Assembly (NCBI GenBank): GCA_946614405.1
Contig: CAMOGZ010000082.1
Location: 1-6,778 of the forward strand
Direction: 5' to 3'
Length of the DNA stretch: 6,778 nt
Source of the DNA: an uncultured Eubacterium sp.
GTDB lineage: Bacteria; Bacillota; Clostridia; Peptostreptococcales; Anaerovoracaceae
Made by a program: the position numbers and the translations under genes. Below the pieces are notes generated by a model, which saw only the letters and a program-made list of their open reading frames with translations, was not told the origin of the DNA and made no database searches. This document shows positions 1-5,437 of this stretch, one piece after another (positions within the stretch are counted from its first letter, which is position 1; every line of letters starts with the position of its first letter).

Positions 1-11
1 TCCTCCTCTCC
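1..11 (-). promoter_or_regulatory. Ribosome binding site of a gene beyond the left edge
   Basis: On the minus strand the window ends in GGAGAGGAGGA, a near-perfect Shine-Dalgarno sequence that comes 20 bases after the stop codon of the 93-residue gene. It suggests that another minus-strand gene starts just outside the window and is co-transcribed with the 93-residue gene. The start codon itself is not visible. Confidence 0.45.
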
Positions 12-30
12 GGTTGTCTCTATTTCAACG

Positions 31-312
31 CTATTTCTTAACATGCTTGCAGTGCCACTTCAGTTTCTTGTTCCGGCGCCGGGCAAGTGTGGTCTCGGAG
101 GGGACCCGCTGTCCGGACGCCTCCAGGGCGTAGCACCACTTGCCAAAGTACTTATGGATCATGTTGACCTCATCCAGATCCATGTCAGATTTTCTGGGGC
201 AGCGTCCCAGCTCTTCAGAACGCCTGTTGATCAGATCGATCAGATAAGCACGGGCTTCTTCCCGCTCCAGTTCTTTGTTGTTCTTGTTTCCATTCTTTCT
301 GATGTTGCTCAT
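31..312 (-). CDS. Small protein with a homing-endonuclease-associated (HNH) repeat
   Basis: The 93-residue product is very basic at its C-terminus (an RRRNKKLKWHCKHVKK tail from about residue 78). Residues 23 to 67 fit the homing endonuclease associated repeat: a helix (LIDLINRRSEELGRCP), an acidic linker, then the signature IHKYFGKWCYALEASG at about 52-67, which resembles the family pattern of a helix followed by FGxWxxALxxxG. In known proteins this repeat is a small DNA-binding unit found beside HNH or LAGLIDADG nucleases and in stand-alone proteins. No catalytic motif is present, so a DNA-binding or accessory role is inferred. The ATG is preceded by GAGGGAAGAGG five bases upstream. No good promoter lies directly in front, so transcription may arrive from the riboswitch promoter near 909-937, through the second aptamer. 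Its biological role is unknown. Confidence 0.8.
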   Translation of the reverse strand: MSNIRKNGNKNNKELEREEARAYLIDLINRRSEELGRCPRKSDMDLDEVNMIHKYFGKWCYALEASGQRVPSETTLARRRNKKLKWHCKHVKK

Positions 313-487
313 GTCAGCCTCTTCCCTCGTATCTTATCTGCAAATAAAATAGAACGCATCGCCGAGTTGCATGTACATCCGGAGTGCTGTTCTTCTGAAG
401 AAGGGAACAGCAAACCAGAGCCCCTTCCGCAGGTTCGGGGCACATGCAAACCGACAAGCATTCCACCTTGATGCCTGACTGATCTAT
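313..487 (-). other. Leader between the second aptamer and the 93-residue gene
   Basis: This stretch holds no convincing gene. On the minus strand it can form a hairpin with arms TGCTGTT and AACAGCA (about 383-410) and a weaker one with arms GCCCC and GGGGC (about 419-440). Neither is followed by a run of T, so they do not look like intrinsic terminators. An open frame from the ATG at 459-461 (AATGCTTGTC on the minus strand) ends in a TGA that overlaps the ATG of the 93-residue gene. Its start has a poorly spaced ribosome binding site and its product is unlike a normal protein. Confidence 0.4.
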
Positions 488-489
488 GG

Positions 490-600
490 CTGGCAGACCT
501 GACTCGCAAGCAAACGCCTGCACACAGTAGAGGTAAGACTGTGCCGGATTCTCACCGGCTTGTCACTTAGCACGACCGACACCCGCTGATGCGGGCCCTT
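490..600 (-). promoter_or_regulatory. Compact cobalamin-aptamer-like RNA (second of a tandem pair)
   Basis: Read on the minus strand, the element has a closed P3-like hairpin (GCCGGTGAGAATCCGGC, 543-559). Next comes CACAGTCTTACC and then TACTGTG, matching the CxGxCxxxCxxxACTGT core of cobalamin riboswitches. The 3' box GAGTCAGGTCTGCC (492-505) is a shortened form of the family's GAGTCAGGAxACCTGCC. A small GC hairpin (CCCGC/GCGGG, 582-595) sits at the 5' end. The aptamer departs from the usual form in the P4 region, where GGGAA and CCCGC are replaced by GTGACAA and TCTTACC, and it lacks the long P7-P11 insert. It could be a class-II-like or variant cobalamin aptamer with altered ligand preference, or a decayed copy. 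It lies downstream of the terminator of the first riboswitch. Confidence 0.62.
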
Positions 601-629
601 CGCGACCACAGACCACACGATATACAATT

Positions 630-660
630 AAAAAGAGCCATGGTGAATACACCACAGCTC
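630..660 (-). terminator. Intrinsic terminator of the left cobalamin riboswitch unit
   Basis: On the minus strand the arms GAGCTGTGGTG and CACCATGGCTC pair over 11 bp (two G-T wobbles) around a TATT loop, followed directly by TTTTT. It lies 55 bases after the 3' end of the aptamer, a normal place for a riboswitch expression platform. Cobalamin riboswitches in Firmicutes usually favour termination when ligand is bound; that mode is inferred here. Confidence 0.85.
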
Positions 661-714
661 CGGTTTTACTGTACTATAATTCCCTTCCTCAGTCACTCCG
701 CTGAATGGAAATCG
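661..714 (-). promoter_or_regulatory. Linker with a possible competing hairpin of the expression platform
   Basis: Between aptamer and terminator the minus strand can form TTCC-AT-TCAG paired with CTGA-GGAA, an imperfect 8-bp stem near 686-711. It competes with a smaller GGAA/TTCC hairpin at the aptamer end. This could connect P1 formation to the terminator, but I could not identify a clean antiterminator. Confidence 0.3.
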
Positions 715-885
715 GTTCCATGCAGGTCTCCTGGCTCATGGATCATCGCGTCCGTTAACCCTTCCCAGCTTACGCCAGTGGGTGACTCCTGTCGCTTAAC
801 GTTGCTCCCCAAACACAGTGGCGGGACCGCTCAGGCATCTCTCCTGATTCCCTATTAACCCTCAAACCAATGAGGGACATGGAAC
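715..885 (-). promoter_or_regulatory. Cobalamin riboswitch aptamer, left copy
   Basis: On the minus strand all main conserved boxes are present in order. P1 is closed by GTTCCATG (878-885) and CATGGAAC (715-722), 8 bp. P2 is CCCTCA/TGAGGG (859-876). Then come AATAGGGAATCAGG, the core GCGGTCCCGCCACTGTG, the CCACTGG and GGGAAGG elements of the peripheral domain, and the 3' B12 box GAGCCAGGAGACCTGC (722-737). This is the full-length clostridial form that binds adenosylcobalamin or a related corrinoid. It has its own promoter upstream and a terminator downstream, yet the next elements are a second aptamer and a gene for a small HNH-repeat protein, not a cobalamin synthesis or transport gene. Confidence 0.95.
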
Positions 886-908
886 GTATATTCAGTTCTT
901 TCATGTAT

Positions 909-937
909 ATTTTACCGACTATTCCTCTTTCTGTCAA
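909..937 (-). promoter_or_regulatory. Sigma-A promoter of the left riboswitch unit
   Basis: Minus-strand TTGACA (932-937) is separated by 17 bp from TAAAAT (909-914), close to consensus. Transcription would start near 902, about 17 bases before the P1 stem of the aptamer. The first terminator would then give an RNA of about 270 nucleotides. Confidence 0.85.
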
Positions 938-1023
938 GGGGAACCCGGGCGATACAGACAGATCTGGGCGGCGCAGATGGGAACGGATGAATAACCGTTT
1001 TATATCCATTTTCACAGTTTAGG

Positions 1024-1051
1024 TTGATTTTTGGAAATTTTACGGTATAAT
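1024..1051 (+). promoter_or_regulatory. Promoter of the HTH-Uma2 gene
   Basis: TTGATT (1024-1029) and a consensus TATAAT (1046-1051) are 16 bp apart on the plus strand, about 60 bases ahead of the start codon. It is divergent from the riboswitch promoter at 909-937, with about 90 bp between the two -35 boxes. Confidence 0.7.
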
Positions 1052-1110
1052 ATCGATATAAGAACGATAACACAGATAGATCTTTGGTTATCATCCGTCA
1101 GGAGGTTATT

Positions 1111-1944
1111 ATGACGATCGAGGAAATGAAGGAACGGAAGAGATCACTGGGATATACGTATCAGGATATTGCAGAGCTGTCCGGCGTTCCACTGGGAACG
1201 GTACAGAAGATCTTCGGTAATGTGACCAAGTCGCCCCGTCGGGAGACGATACTGGCCCTGGAGAAAGTACTGCTGCCACAGAAGCATGCCTTCTCTTATC
1301 AGGAGATCATGGAAGCAGACAGCGCAGGCGGGACTGTATCGGAGGCAGTCACTCCTTATACATCCGCTGTTTCAGAAAAGAAGCAAGGTGAGTATACGCT
1401 TGAGGATTATTACGCTCTTCCGGACGACCACCGGGCAGAGTTGATCGATGGGGTCCTTTATGATATGACCTCACCTACGACGACGCACCAGACCATCGCG
1501 CTGCAAATTTCTTACCAACTACTTCTGCAGAGCGAGGGACATGATGACTGCGCGGTATTTATCTCCCCTGTGGATGTACAACTGGATTGCGATGACCGCA
1601 CTATGGTAGAACCAGATGTAGTAATACTTTGTGATCTGAAGAAGAACATCAACCGATGTATCTACGGTGCGCCGGACTTTGTTCTCGAGGTCCTGTCCCC
1701 CTCTACCCGGAGCCGTGACCTCATCATCAAGCTGAACAAGTACTGGCATGCCGGATGCCGCGAGTACTGGATCGTAGACCCGGAGGACCGGTCCGTGACC
1801 GTCTATGACTTCGAACATGAACGGATGGGACTCCACTACACCTTCGCGGACACGGTGCCGGTAGCAATATCCGGAGACCAGTGCAGCATTGACTTTCGCA
1901 AGATCGCACAGCAGCTGGACCGGTTCGCTTCCTTTCAGAAGTAA
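1111..1944 (+). CDS. HTH domain fused to a Uma2-family (DUF820) PD-(D/E)XK nuclease-like domain
   Basis: The 277-residue product has two parts. Residues 1-55 look like an Xre-type helix-turn-helix (YTYQDIAELSGVPLGTVQKIFG at about 15-36). After a linker, residues 95-275 form a Uma2 domain. The family's signature parts are clear: EPDVVILCD with D169, GAPDFVLEVLSPST with E193, and RDLIIKLNKYWHAG with K207, followed by REYWIVDP. D169, E193 and K207 match the PD-(D/E)XK active site, so the protein is probably catalytically competent. The Uma2 family is very common in cyanobacteria and scattered elsewhere; its substrate is poorly known. I chose ATG 1111 because AGGAGG lies five bases upstream, rather than an upstream start at 1084. 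The N-terminal module suggests DNA-targeted action or self-regulation. The gene stands alone on the plus strand and ends at a strong shared hairpin. Confidence 0.88.
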   Translation: MTIEEMKERKRSLGYTYQDIAELSGVPLGTVQKIFGNVTKSPRRETILALEKVLLPQKHAFSYQEIMEADSAGGTVSEAVTPYTSAVSEKKQGEYTLEDYYALPDDHRAELIDGVLYDMTSPTTTHQTIALQISYQLLLQSEGHDDCAVFISPVDVQLDCDDRTMVEPDVVILCDLKKNINRCIYGAPDFVLEVLSPSTRSRDLIIKLNKYWHAGCREYWIVDPEDRSVTVYDFEHERMGLHYTFADTVPVAISGDQCSIDFRKIAQQLDRFASFQK

Positions 1945-1945
1945 C

Positions 1946-1980
1946 AGAGAAGGTGCCCTTGCGAGCACCTTCTCTTTAAT
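1946..1980 (+). terminator. Strong hairpin terminator between convergent genes
   Basis: Perfect 11-bp arms AGAGAAGGTGC (1946-1956) and GCACCTTCTCT (1965-1975) flank an 8-base loop, followed by TTAATT. It starts one base after the stop codon of the Uma2 gene and ends at the stop codon of the convergent membrane protein gene. On the minus strand no T run follows, so it works best for the plus-strand gene, though it may slow minus-strand transcription too. Confidence 0.8.
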
Positions 1981-2383
1981 TAAAACTCTCGATGACGATA
2001 TTAGGATTCATCTTCTTTGCAAGTTTCTTGATTCCGTCAGAATCATAGGAATGGATCACGTAGGACCGCATCTTCACATCCCAGCGGATGTGGAGCAGAA
2101 CATTCGGGGCCTTTTCTTTGTAATTGAAGCCCAGAGAGTTGATGTCCTCCCAGCGCCACGTATTCTCGTGGACCAGGGTCAGCACCCTCAGCCGGGTGGT
2201 GATGCCCTTCTCATTGATGATCTGTTCCTTCTCCAGGAAGCAGGCCAGAAGCACCAGAAATGCGATGGGGATATAGAACAGCTGATGCTGCAGGATCTCC
2301 ATGACGATCAGCACGCAGACGACTGCGATATACATGATCTTGGTGTTCCGGTCTCTCGTCTTGACGATTCCTCTGAATTCCAT
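1976..2383 (-). CDS. Small two-helix membrane protein with a PH-like C-terminal part, function unknown
   Basis: The 135-residue product begins with a short basic segment, then two hydrophobic helices at about 16-31 and 35-50 joined by a short turn. A soluble domain of about 85 residues follows, with the pattern INEKGITTRL and TWRWEDINSLGF. This pattern of a buried Trp plus 'WxDI' recalls bacterial PH-like (bPH/YcxB type) membrane proteins, a weak assignment made by eye. The ATG comes one base after the TAA stop of the antiporter gene and has no clear ribosome binding site, so translation is probably coupled to it. A longer frame from a GTG at 2416 exists but lacks a ribosome binding site and would overlap the antiporter by 32 bases. 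It may assist or modulate the antiporter; this is inferred from the tight spacing only. Confidence 0.75.
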   Translation of the reverse strand: MEFRGIVKTRDRNTKIMYIAVVCVLIVMEILQHQLFYIPIAFLVLLACFLEKEQIINEKGITTRLRVLTLVHENTWRWEDINSLGFNYKEKAPNVLLHIRWDVKMRSYVIHSYDSDGIKKLAKKMNPNIVIESFN

Positions 2384-2384
2384 T

Positions 2385-3905
2385 TTACTTGAAGTCCGGA
2401 TATACGCCCTCGGCACGGAGTCTCTTCAGATTCTCCATGGCGATCTCATGCGCATCGTCCGGTGCACCAGCCGGGCCCTTGCCCTTCACCAGTCTGCGGA
2501 AGATGTTGGTTCTGGAACCATCCGCGAAGATGATGTTGGCACCGAAGGAAGTGGTGACCAGGGCGAAGATCGGGTTGATGATGTTCATGAATACGAAGGG
2601 CAGGTATCCCAGGGTGGGAACGCCCAGAACGCTGGAGTGATAAGCTCCGCAGGAAGACCATGGAACCAGCGGGCTCCACAGAGTACCGCAGTCCTCCAGA
2701 GAACGGGACAGCATGTTTCTGCCCAGACCCATCTCGTCATACTTATCCTTATACATAGAAGCCGGAATGATCAGTCCCAGGTACTGGTCGCACATGGTGG
2801 TGATGCAGAATGCTCCGGTGATCATGGTGACTGCAGCCAGCTGGAACGGAGTCTTTACCTTCTTGATCAGGGAACCAAGCAGGGACTCTACAGCTCCGAT
2901 GGTCTGCAGGATTCCGCCGAATCCGACAGCGATGATAACCAGGTTGTTGGTCCACAGCATGCTGTCCATACCGCCGCGGTTCATCAGCTTGTCAGCCAGT
3001 TCGTTTCCGGTCTCAGCCTCATATCCATAGTGTACCAGGGTGATGCAGTCGTTGAAGCTTGCACCCTGGAAGATGATAGCGAAGATACATCCGATCACGG
3101 ACAGAAGCAGGATCGCAGGCAGTGCCGGCACCTTCAGTACGGCAACCACCAGGATCAGTACTACCGGGATCAGCAGCAGCGGGCTCATGTGGGAGTAGTG
3201 CTCCATGATGGCCGCCTGCAGTTCCTGGGATACAGTCGGGTCGTAGTTTGCAGATCCTTTCAGACCCAGGATCGCATAAAGAACGATGGCGATGACCAGG
3301 CTCGGGAACGTGGTGGTGACCATGGCTCCTACGTGGTCGAACAGGCCGGTCTGTGCAGCTCCTGCTGCCAGGTTGGTGGAGTCAGACAGCGGGGAGAACT
3401 TGTCTCCGCAGCATGCTCCGGACAGAACCATTCCGGCGATCAGCGCAGGGCTGAATCCCATGGTGGTTCCGATAGTCATGAATGCAATACCCAGGGTTGC
3501 GGATACGGTCCAGGCGGATCCCAGTGCGATACCTACCAGAGCACAAAGTGCACAGGCCAGGGGCAGGAATGCCTTGGGGGAGATCAGCTGCAGTCCGTAG
3601 TACACAACAGCCGGGATGGTGCCGGCGCCCTCGAATGCACCGATCAGACATCCGACACAAAGAATGATAATGATTGCTTCCAGAGACTGACTTACGGCAT
3701 CCAGTGCACCGGTCAGCATCTCTTTGTAGGTGTAGCCGTAGAACTTACCTACCATCATGGCGATGGCGCAGGCGATGAGTACAGGAATGTGCGGGTCCTG
3801 GCCCCAGTCAGCTACATAGTTGGTGATCATGATTGCCAGCAGTACGATAACGGGGATCAGTCCGCCGAACTTACTGGGCAGTCTTTTGGTTGTTTGTTCT
3901 GACAT
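2385..3905 (-). CDS. nhaC: NhaC-family sodium/proton antiporter
   Basis: The 506-residue protein is almost entirely hydrophobic, with about 11 to 12 predicted membrane helices, the usual size for NhaC (TC 2.A.35). The family hallmark GDKFSPLSDSTNLAAG is at 167-182, and the second conserved block EDCGTLWSPLVPWSSCG at 404-420. An acidic and charged cytosolic tail follows from about residue 465. Known members exchange cytoplasmic Na+ for external H+, and some exchange organic acids (malate/lactate) with Na+ and H+, so the exact substrate is open. A TTG codon lies directly ahead of the ATG; I chose the ATG because GAGGAGG is eight bases upstream of it. The gene has its own promoter at 4028-4057 and shares an operator type with the lysine exporter gene upstream. 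The small membrane protein gene follows one base after the stop. Confidence 0.93.
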   Translation of the reverse strand: MSEQTTKRLPSKFGGLIPVIVLLAIMITNYVADWGQDPHIPVLIACAIAMMVGKFYGYTYKEMLTGALDAVSQSLEAIIIILCVGCLIGAFEGAGTIPAVVYYGLQLISPKAFLPLACALCALVGIALGSAWTVSATLGIAFMTIGTTMGFSPALIAGMVLSGACCGDKFSPLSDSTNLAAGAAQTGLFDHVGAMVTTTFPSLVIAIVLYAILGLKGSANYDPTVSQELQAAIMEHYSHMSPLLLIPVVLILVVAVLKVPALPAILLLSVIGCIFAIIFQGASFNDCITLVHYGYEAETGNELADKLMNRGGMDSMLWTNNLVIIAVGFGGILQTIGAVESLLGSLIKKVKTPFQLAAVTMITGAFCITTMCDQYLGLIIPASMYKDKYDEMGLGRNMLSRSLEDCGTLWSPLVPWSSCGAYHSSVLGVPTLGYLPFVFMNIINPIFALVTTSFGANIIFADGSRTNIFRRLVKGKGPAGAPDDAHEIAMENLKRLRAEGVYPDFK

Positions 3906-4021
3906 CAATATGCCCTCCTCTTTAATAATAACTCAGAAACCAAAAAGGCCCGGCGCAAGGAATTGCCTGAATGCTAAAACTACTGGAATGCTGTTAAACC
4001 CTACGTCAGCCCATTTTTTCT
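3906..4021 (-). promoter_or_regulatory. Leader of the nhaC-like gene with a possible small attenuator hairpin
   Basis: The predicted leader is about 115 nucleotides. On the minus strand GGCAA-TTCC-TTG(CG)CC near 3952-3967 can form a short bulged hairpin, followed by GGGCC and TTTTT. It is too weak for a confident terminator but could cause pausing or attenuation. The ribosome binding site GAGGAGG lies at 3914-3920. Confidence 0.3.
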
Positions 4022-4027
4022 AATGAA

Positions 4028-4057
4028 ATTATATTATATACAATATAATCTCGTCAA
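4028..4057 (-). promoter_or_regulatory. Promoter of the nhaC-like gene
   Basis: Minus-strand TTGACG (4052-4057) and TATAAT (4028-4033) are 18 bp apart, in a very AT-rich stretch. Predicted start is near 4021. The octamer TAATATTT (4061-4068) lies three bases upstream of the -35 box, exactly as at the lysO promoter. Confidence 0.82.
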
Positions 4058-4095
4058 CAGAAATATTACTGATTTATTAATTATTTTAAGTTTGC

Positions 4096-4110
4096 ATAAG
4101 TTCTGCTTAT
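4096..4110 (-). promoter_or_regulatory. Palindromic operator (LysR-type T-N11-A box) of the nhaC-like gene
   Basis: On the minus strand it reads ATAAG-CAG-AACTTAT, an imperfect palindrome containing a T-N11-A core, followed by GCAA. It lies 38 bp upstream of the -35 box. The same site, ATAAG-TTA-AACTTAT followed by GCAA, stands at the same distance ahead of the lysO-like gene. Confidence 0.75.
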
Positions 4111-4156
4111 TCTATCTATTCCGATTGTTTATATTAAGTGTCATTTCCGCTGTGAT

Positions 4157-5116
4157 TTACAGAAAGAACGGTACCGCCACCGGTACCAGCACTGAGATCA
4201 CGAACCCGGAAACGAAGGAATAAAGTGCCGTCTGAGAGTTGGTCACCCGCTCCACGATGGGAAGGCATGTGTCCATAGCGGAGGACCCCGGAAGTCCGAT
4301 GGTCTCCACGCAGCCGATGTATCTTGCTGCGATGGGGATCAGGACGATGGCGAAGGTCTCTCTCATCACATTATGCATGAAGGACACGGTTCCCGCCGTG
4401 ATGTATCCCGCATCCATGATAATGCCCGGCGCGATGGAGTACCAGCCGAATCCGGCTCCAATCGCCAGGCACTCCTTTGTGCTAAGTGGCAGGATCCATG
4501 CGCAGGCCGCAGCCCCTGCAAGGGTGCCGGCAACGATGGCAACAGGAAGCAGGAACACCCGCAGTCCCACGTGTCTCAGACCATCAAAGGCATGGCCATC
4601 CATCCCCAGGTCAATGCCGATGAGAAAAAGCTGCAGCGACAGGCTCACTGAGATCAGCACTGCGGCTCTTCCGTCCACGACTTCTCCCCGGGCAAGTCCG
4701 CTGCTCACAAGGAGATACCCCGCGGCGACTCCCCCTGACACAAAGCCCAGAATGCCGAGGATCATGAGATGATTGGACTTCTGCCCGATCTTCTCCTTGC
4801 CGCTTCCGGCCGCATCTGCTCCCCGCAGATTTCCCTGGCGGTCCAGCCCGATCACCTTCCGCATCAGCGTTATGGCCGATGCCGAGCCCACCATGGTAGC
4901 GATGGTGATGGCCAGAGCATATAGCCCGTAGCTTCCCAGGGATCCCACGATCTCCTGATTGGATCCCACGCGCATCCCCATGAAGAACACTACCATCAGA
5001 ATGCAGATCACCTGCACCGTACCGGTCCAGGGAAGCTTCACCCCCTTCTTCCGCAGCACCATGGCCGCCGCATAGCCCACAAAACAATATACCAGATAAA
5101 TCAAAGCTCCACTCAT
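4157..5116 (-). CDS. lysO: LysO-family L-lysine exporter
   Basis: The 319-residue protein is an integral membrane protein with about eight or more hydrophobic helices, in the DUF340/Lys_export family; E. coli LysO (YbjE) is about 300 residues. Family motifs are clear in the C-terminal half: GIDLGMDG at 167-174, GFGWYSIAPGIIMDAG at 222-237, HNVMRETFAIVLIP at 248-261 and GSSAMDTCLPIVERVTNS at 277-294. The glutamate in NVMRE (E253) belongs to a conserved membrane-embedded charged motif. LysO exports lysine and its toxic analogue thialysine. A polar loop at about 93-115 separates the N-terminal part from the C-terminal core. I chose ATG 5116 because GGAGAGGGG is seven bases upstream; a longer frame from a TTG at 5167 would run into the promoter. 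No terminator is visible between this gene and the nhaC promoter, so read-through is possible. Confidence 0.92.
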   Translation of the reverse strand: MSGALIYLVYCFVGYAAAMVLRKKGVKLPWTGTVQVICILMVVFFMGMRVGSNQEIVGSLGSYGLYALAITIATMVGSASAITLMRKVIGLDRQGNLRGADAAGSGKEKIGQKSNHLMILGILGFVSGGVAAGYLLVSSGLARGEVVDGRAAVLISVSLSLQLFLIGIDLGMDGHAFDGLRHVGLRVFLLPVAIVAGTLAGAAACAWILPLSTKECLAIGAGFGWYSIAPGIIMDAGYITAGTVSFMHNVMRETFAIVLIPIAARYIGCVETIGLPGSSAMDTCLPIVERVTNSQTALYSFVSGFVISVLVPVAVPFFL

Positions 5117-5147
5117 AACTAGTCCCCTCTCCAAAAATAAAATCAAG

Positions 5148-5164
5148 CTGTGGATCAGCCACAG
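5148..5164 (-). repeat. Short hairpin at the start of the lysO transcript
   Basis: CTGTGG and CCACAG form a 6-bp stem with a 5-base loop, at or just after the predicted transcription start near 5160. It could protect the 5' end of the message or be an operator half overlapping the start point. Confidence 0.4.
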
Positions 5165-5166
5165 CA

Positions 5167-5196
5167 ATTATATCGCAGTTATTCCGCTAAGGTCAA
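5167..5196 (-). promoter_or_regulatory. lysO: Promoter of the lysO-like gene
   Basis: Minus-strand TTGACC (5191-5196) and consensus TATAAT (5167-5172) are 18 bp apart, the same layout as at the nhaC-like gene. TAATATTT (5200-5207) lies three bases upstream of the -35 box. This gives the exporter a promoter of its own, separate from the riboswitch unit farther upstream. Confidence 0.85.
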
Positions 5197-5234
5197 GGAA
5201 AATATTAGTATTATGAATGTTATTTGAGGATTGC

Positions 5235-5249
5235 ATAAGTTTAACTTAT
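5235..5249 (-). promoter_or_regulatory. Palindromic operator (LysR-type T-N11-A box) of the lysO-like gene
   Basis: ATAAG-TTA-AACTTAT on the minus strand is a perfect 7-1-7 palindrome containing a T-N11-A core. It lies 38 bp upstream of the -35 box, centred about 82 bases from the predicted start. Position and sequence match the site at 4096-4110. No LysR-type regulator gene is in the window. Confidence 0.78.
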
Positions 5250-5264
5250 ACTAAAGGTATTAAG

Positions 5265-5291
5265 TGAGGCAGGGTGACGGGACCTGCCTCA
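5265..5291. repeat. Unassigned 9-bp hairpin
   Basis: TGAGGCAGG and CCTGCCTCA pair perfectly around a 9-base loop. On the minus strand it is preceded, not followed, by T-rich sequence, and on the plus strand it is followed by AAAATG, so it does not fit an intrinsic terminator well on either strand. It lies between the riboswitch terminator and the lysO operator. Confidence 0.5.
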
Positions 5292-5357
5292 AAATGAAAA
5301 AAGAATGAAAAGCAATTGGGGCTCCCACAGTTCAGTAGTTAACTGAAGTAGGGAAAA

Positions 5358-5385
5358 TTAAAAAGACTGTGGTTCGCCCACAGCC
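5358..5385 (-). terminator. Intrinsic terminator of the right cobalamin riboswitch unit
   Basis: On the minus strand GGCTGTGG and CCACAGTC form an 8-bp stem (one wobble) around a 5-base loop, followed by TTTTTAATTTT. It lies about 50 bases after the aptamer, as in the left unit. A second TTCAGT/ACTGAA hairpin (5331-5347) and a CTGTGG copy near 5323 follow; the latter could pair with the 3' arm. Confidence 0.85.
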
Positions 5386-5437
5386 CGTATTCGCTGATGC
5401 TTGTATCCGACCATCGGTCTGCCGCCGATTCAGATAA

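Noticed and set aside
309..523. Two minus-strand open frames between the aptamer and the 93-residue gene, one overlapping its start codon as ATGA
   Set aside because: Both begin inside the conserved aptamer, have no well-spaced ribosome binding site and give Cys- and Pro-rich products unlike known proteins. The ATGA overlap is noted but not enough.
589..1094. Small open frames across the left riboswitch on both strands
   Set aside because: They run through the conserved aptamer, terminator and promoter elements and are explained by the RNA.
1519..2392. Open frames opposite the Uma2 gene (minus) and opposite the small membrane protein (plus)
   Set aside because: They cross the strong terminator and lack ribosome binding sites and family likeness.
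2301..3902. 533-codon open frame on the plus strand opposite the antiporter gene
   Set aside because: It is rich in Gln, Asp, Gly and His with no family likeness, and is the antisense of a clear NhaC protein with conserved motifs; the open frame follows from the codon use of the real gene.
3906..4156. Lysine riboswitch ahead of the transporter genes
   Set aside because: The leader is only about 115 nucleotides and shows none of the conserved lysine-aptamer boxes.
4239..5162. Open frames in other frames of the lysO region
   Set aside because: They overlap a gene with unmistakable LysO motifs and have no protein-like features.
4157..5167. Longer start for the lysine exporter at 5167
   Set aside because: It would start with TTG inside the -10 region of a consensus promoter and has no ribosome binding site; ATG 5116 has one at the right distance.
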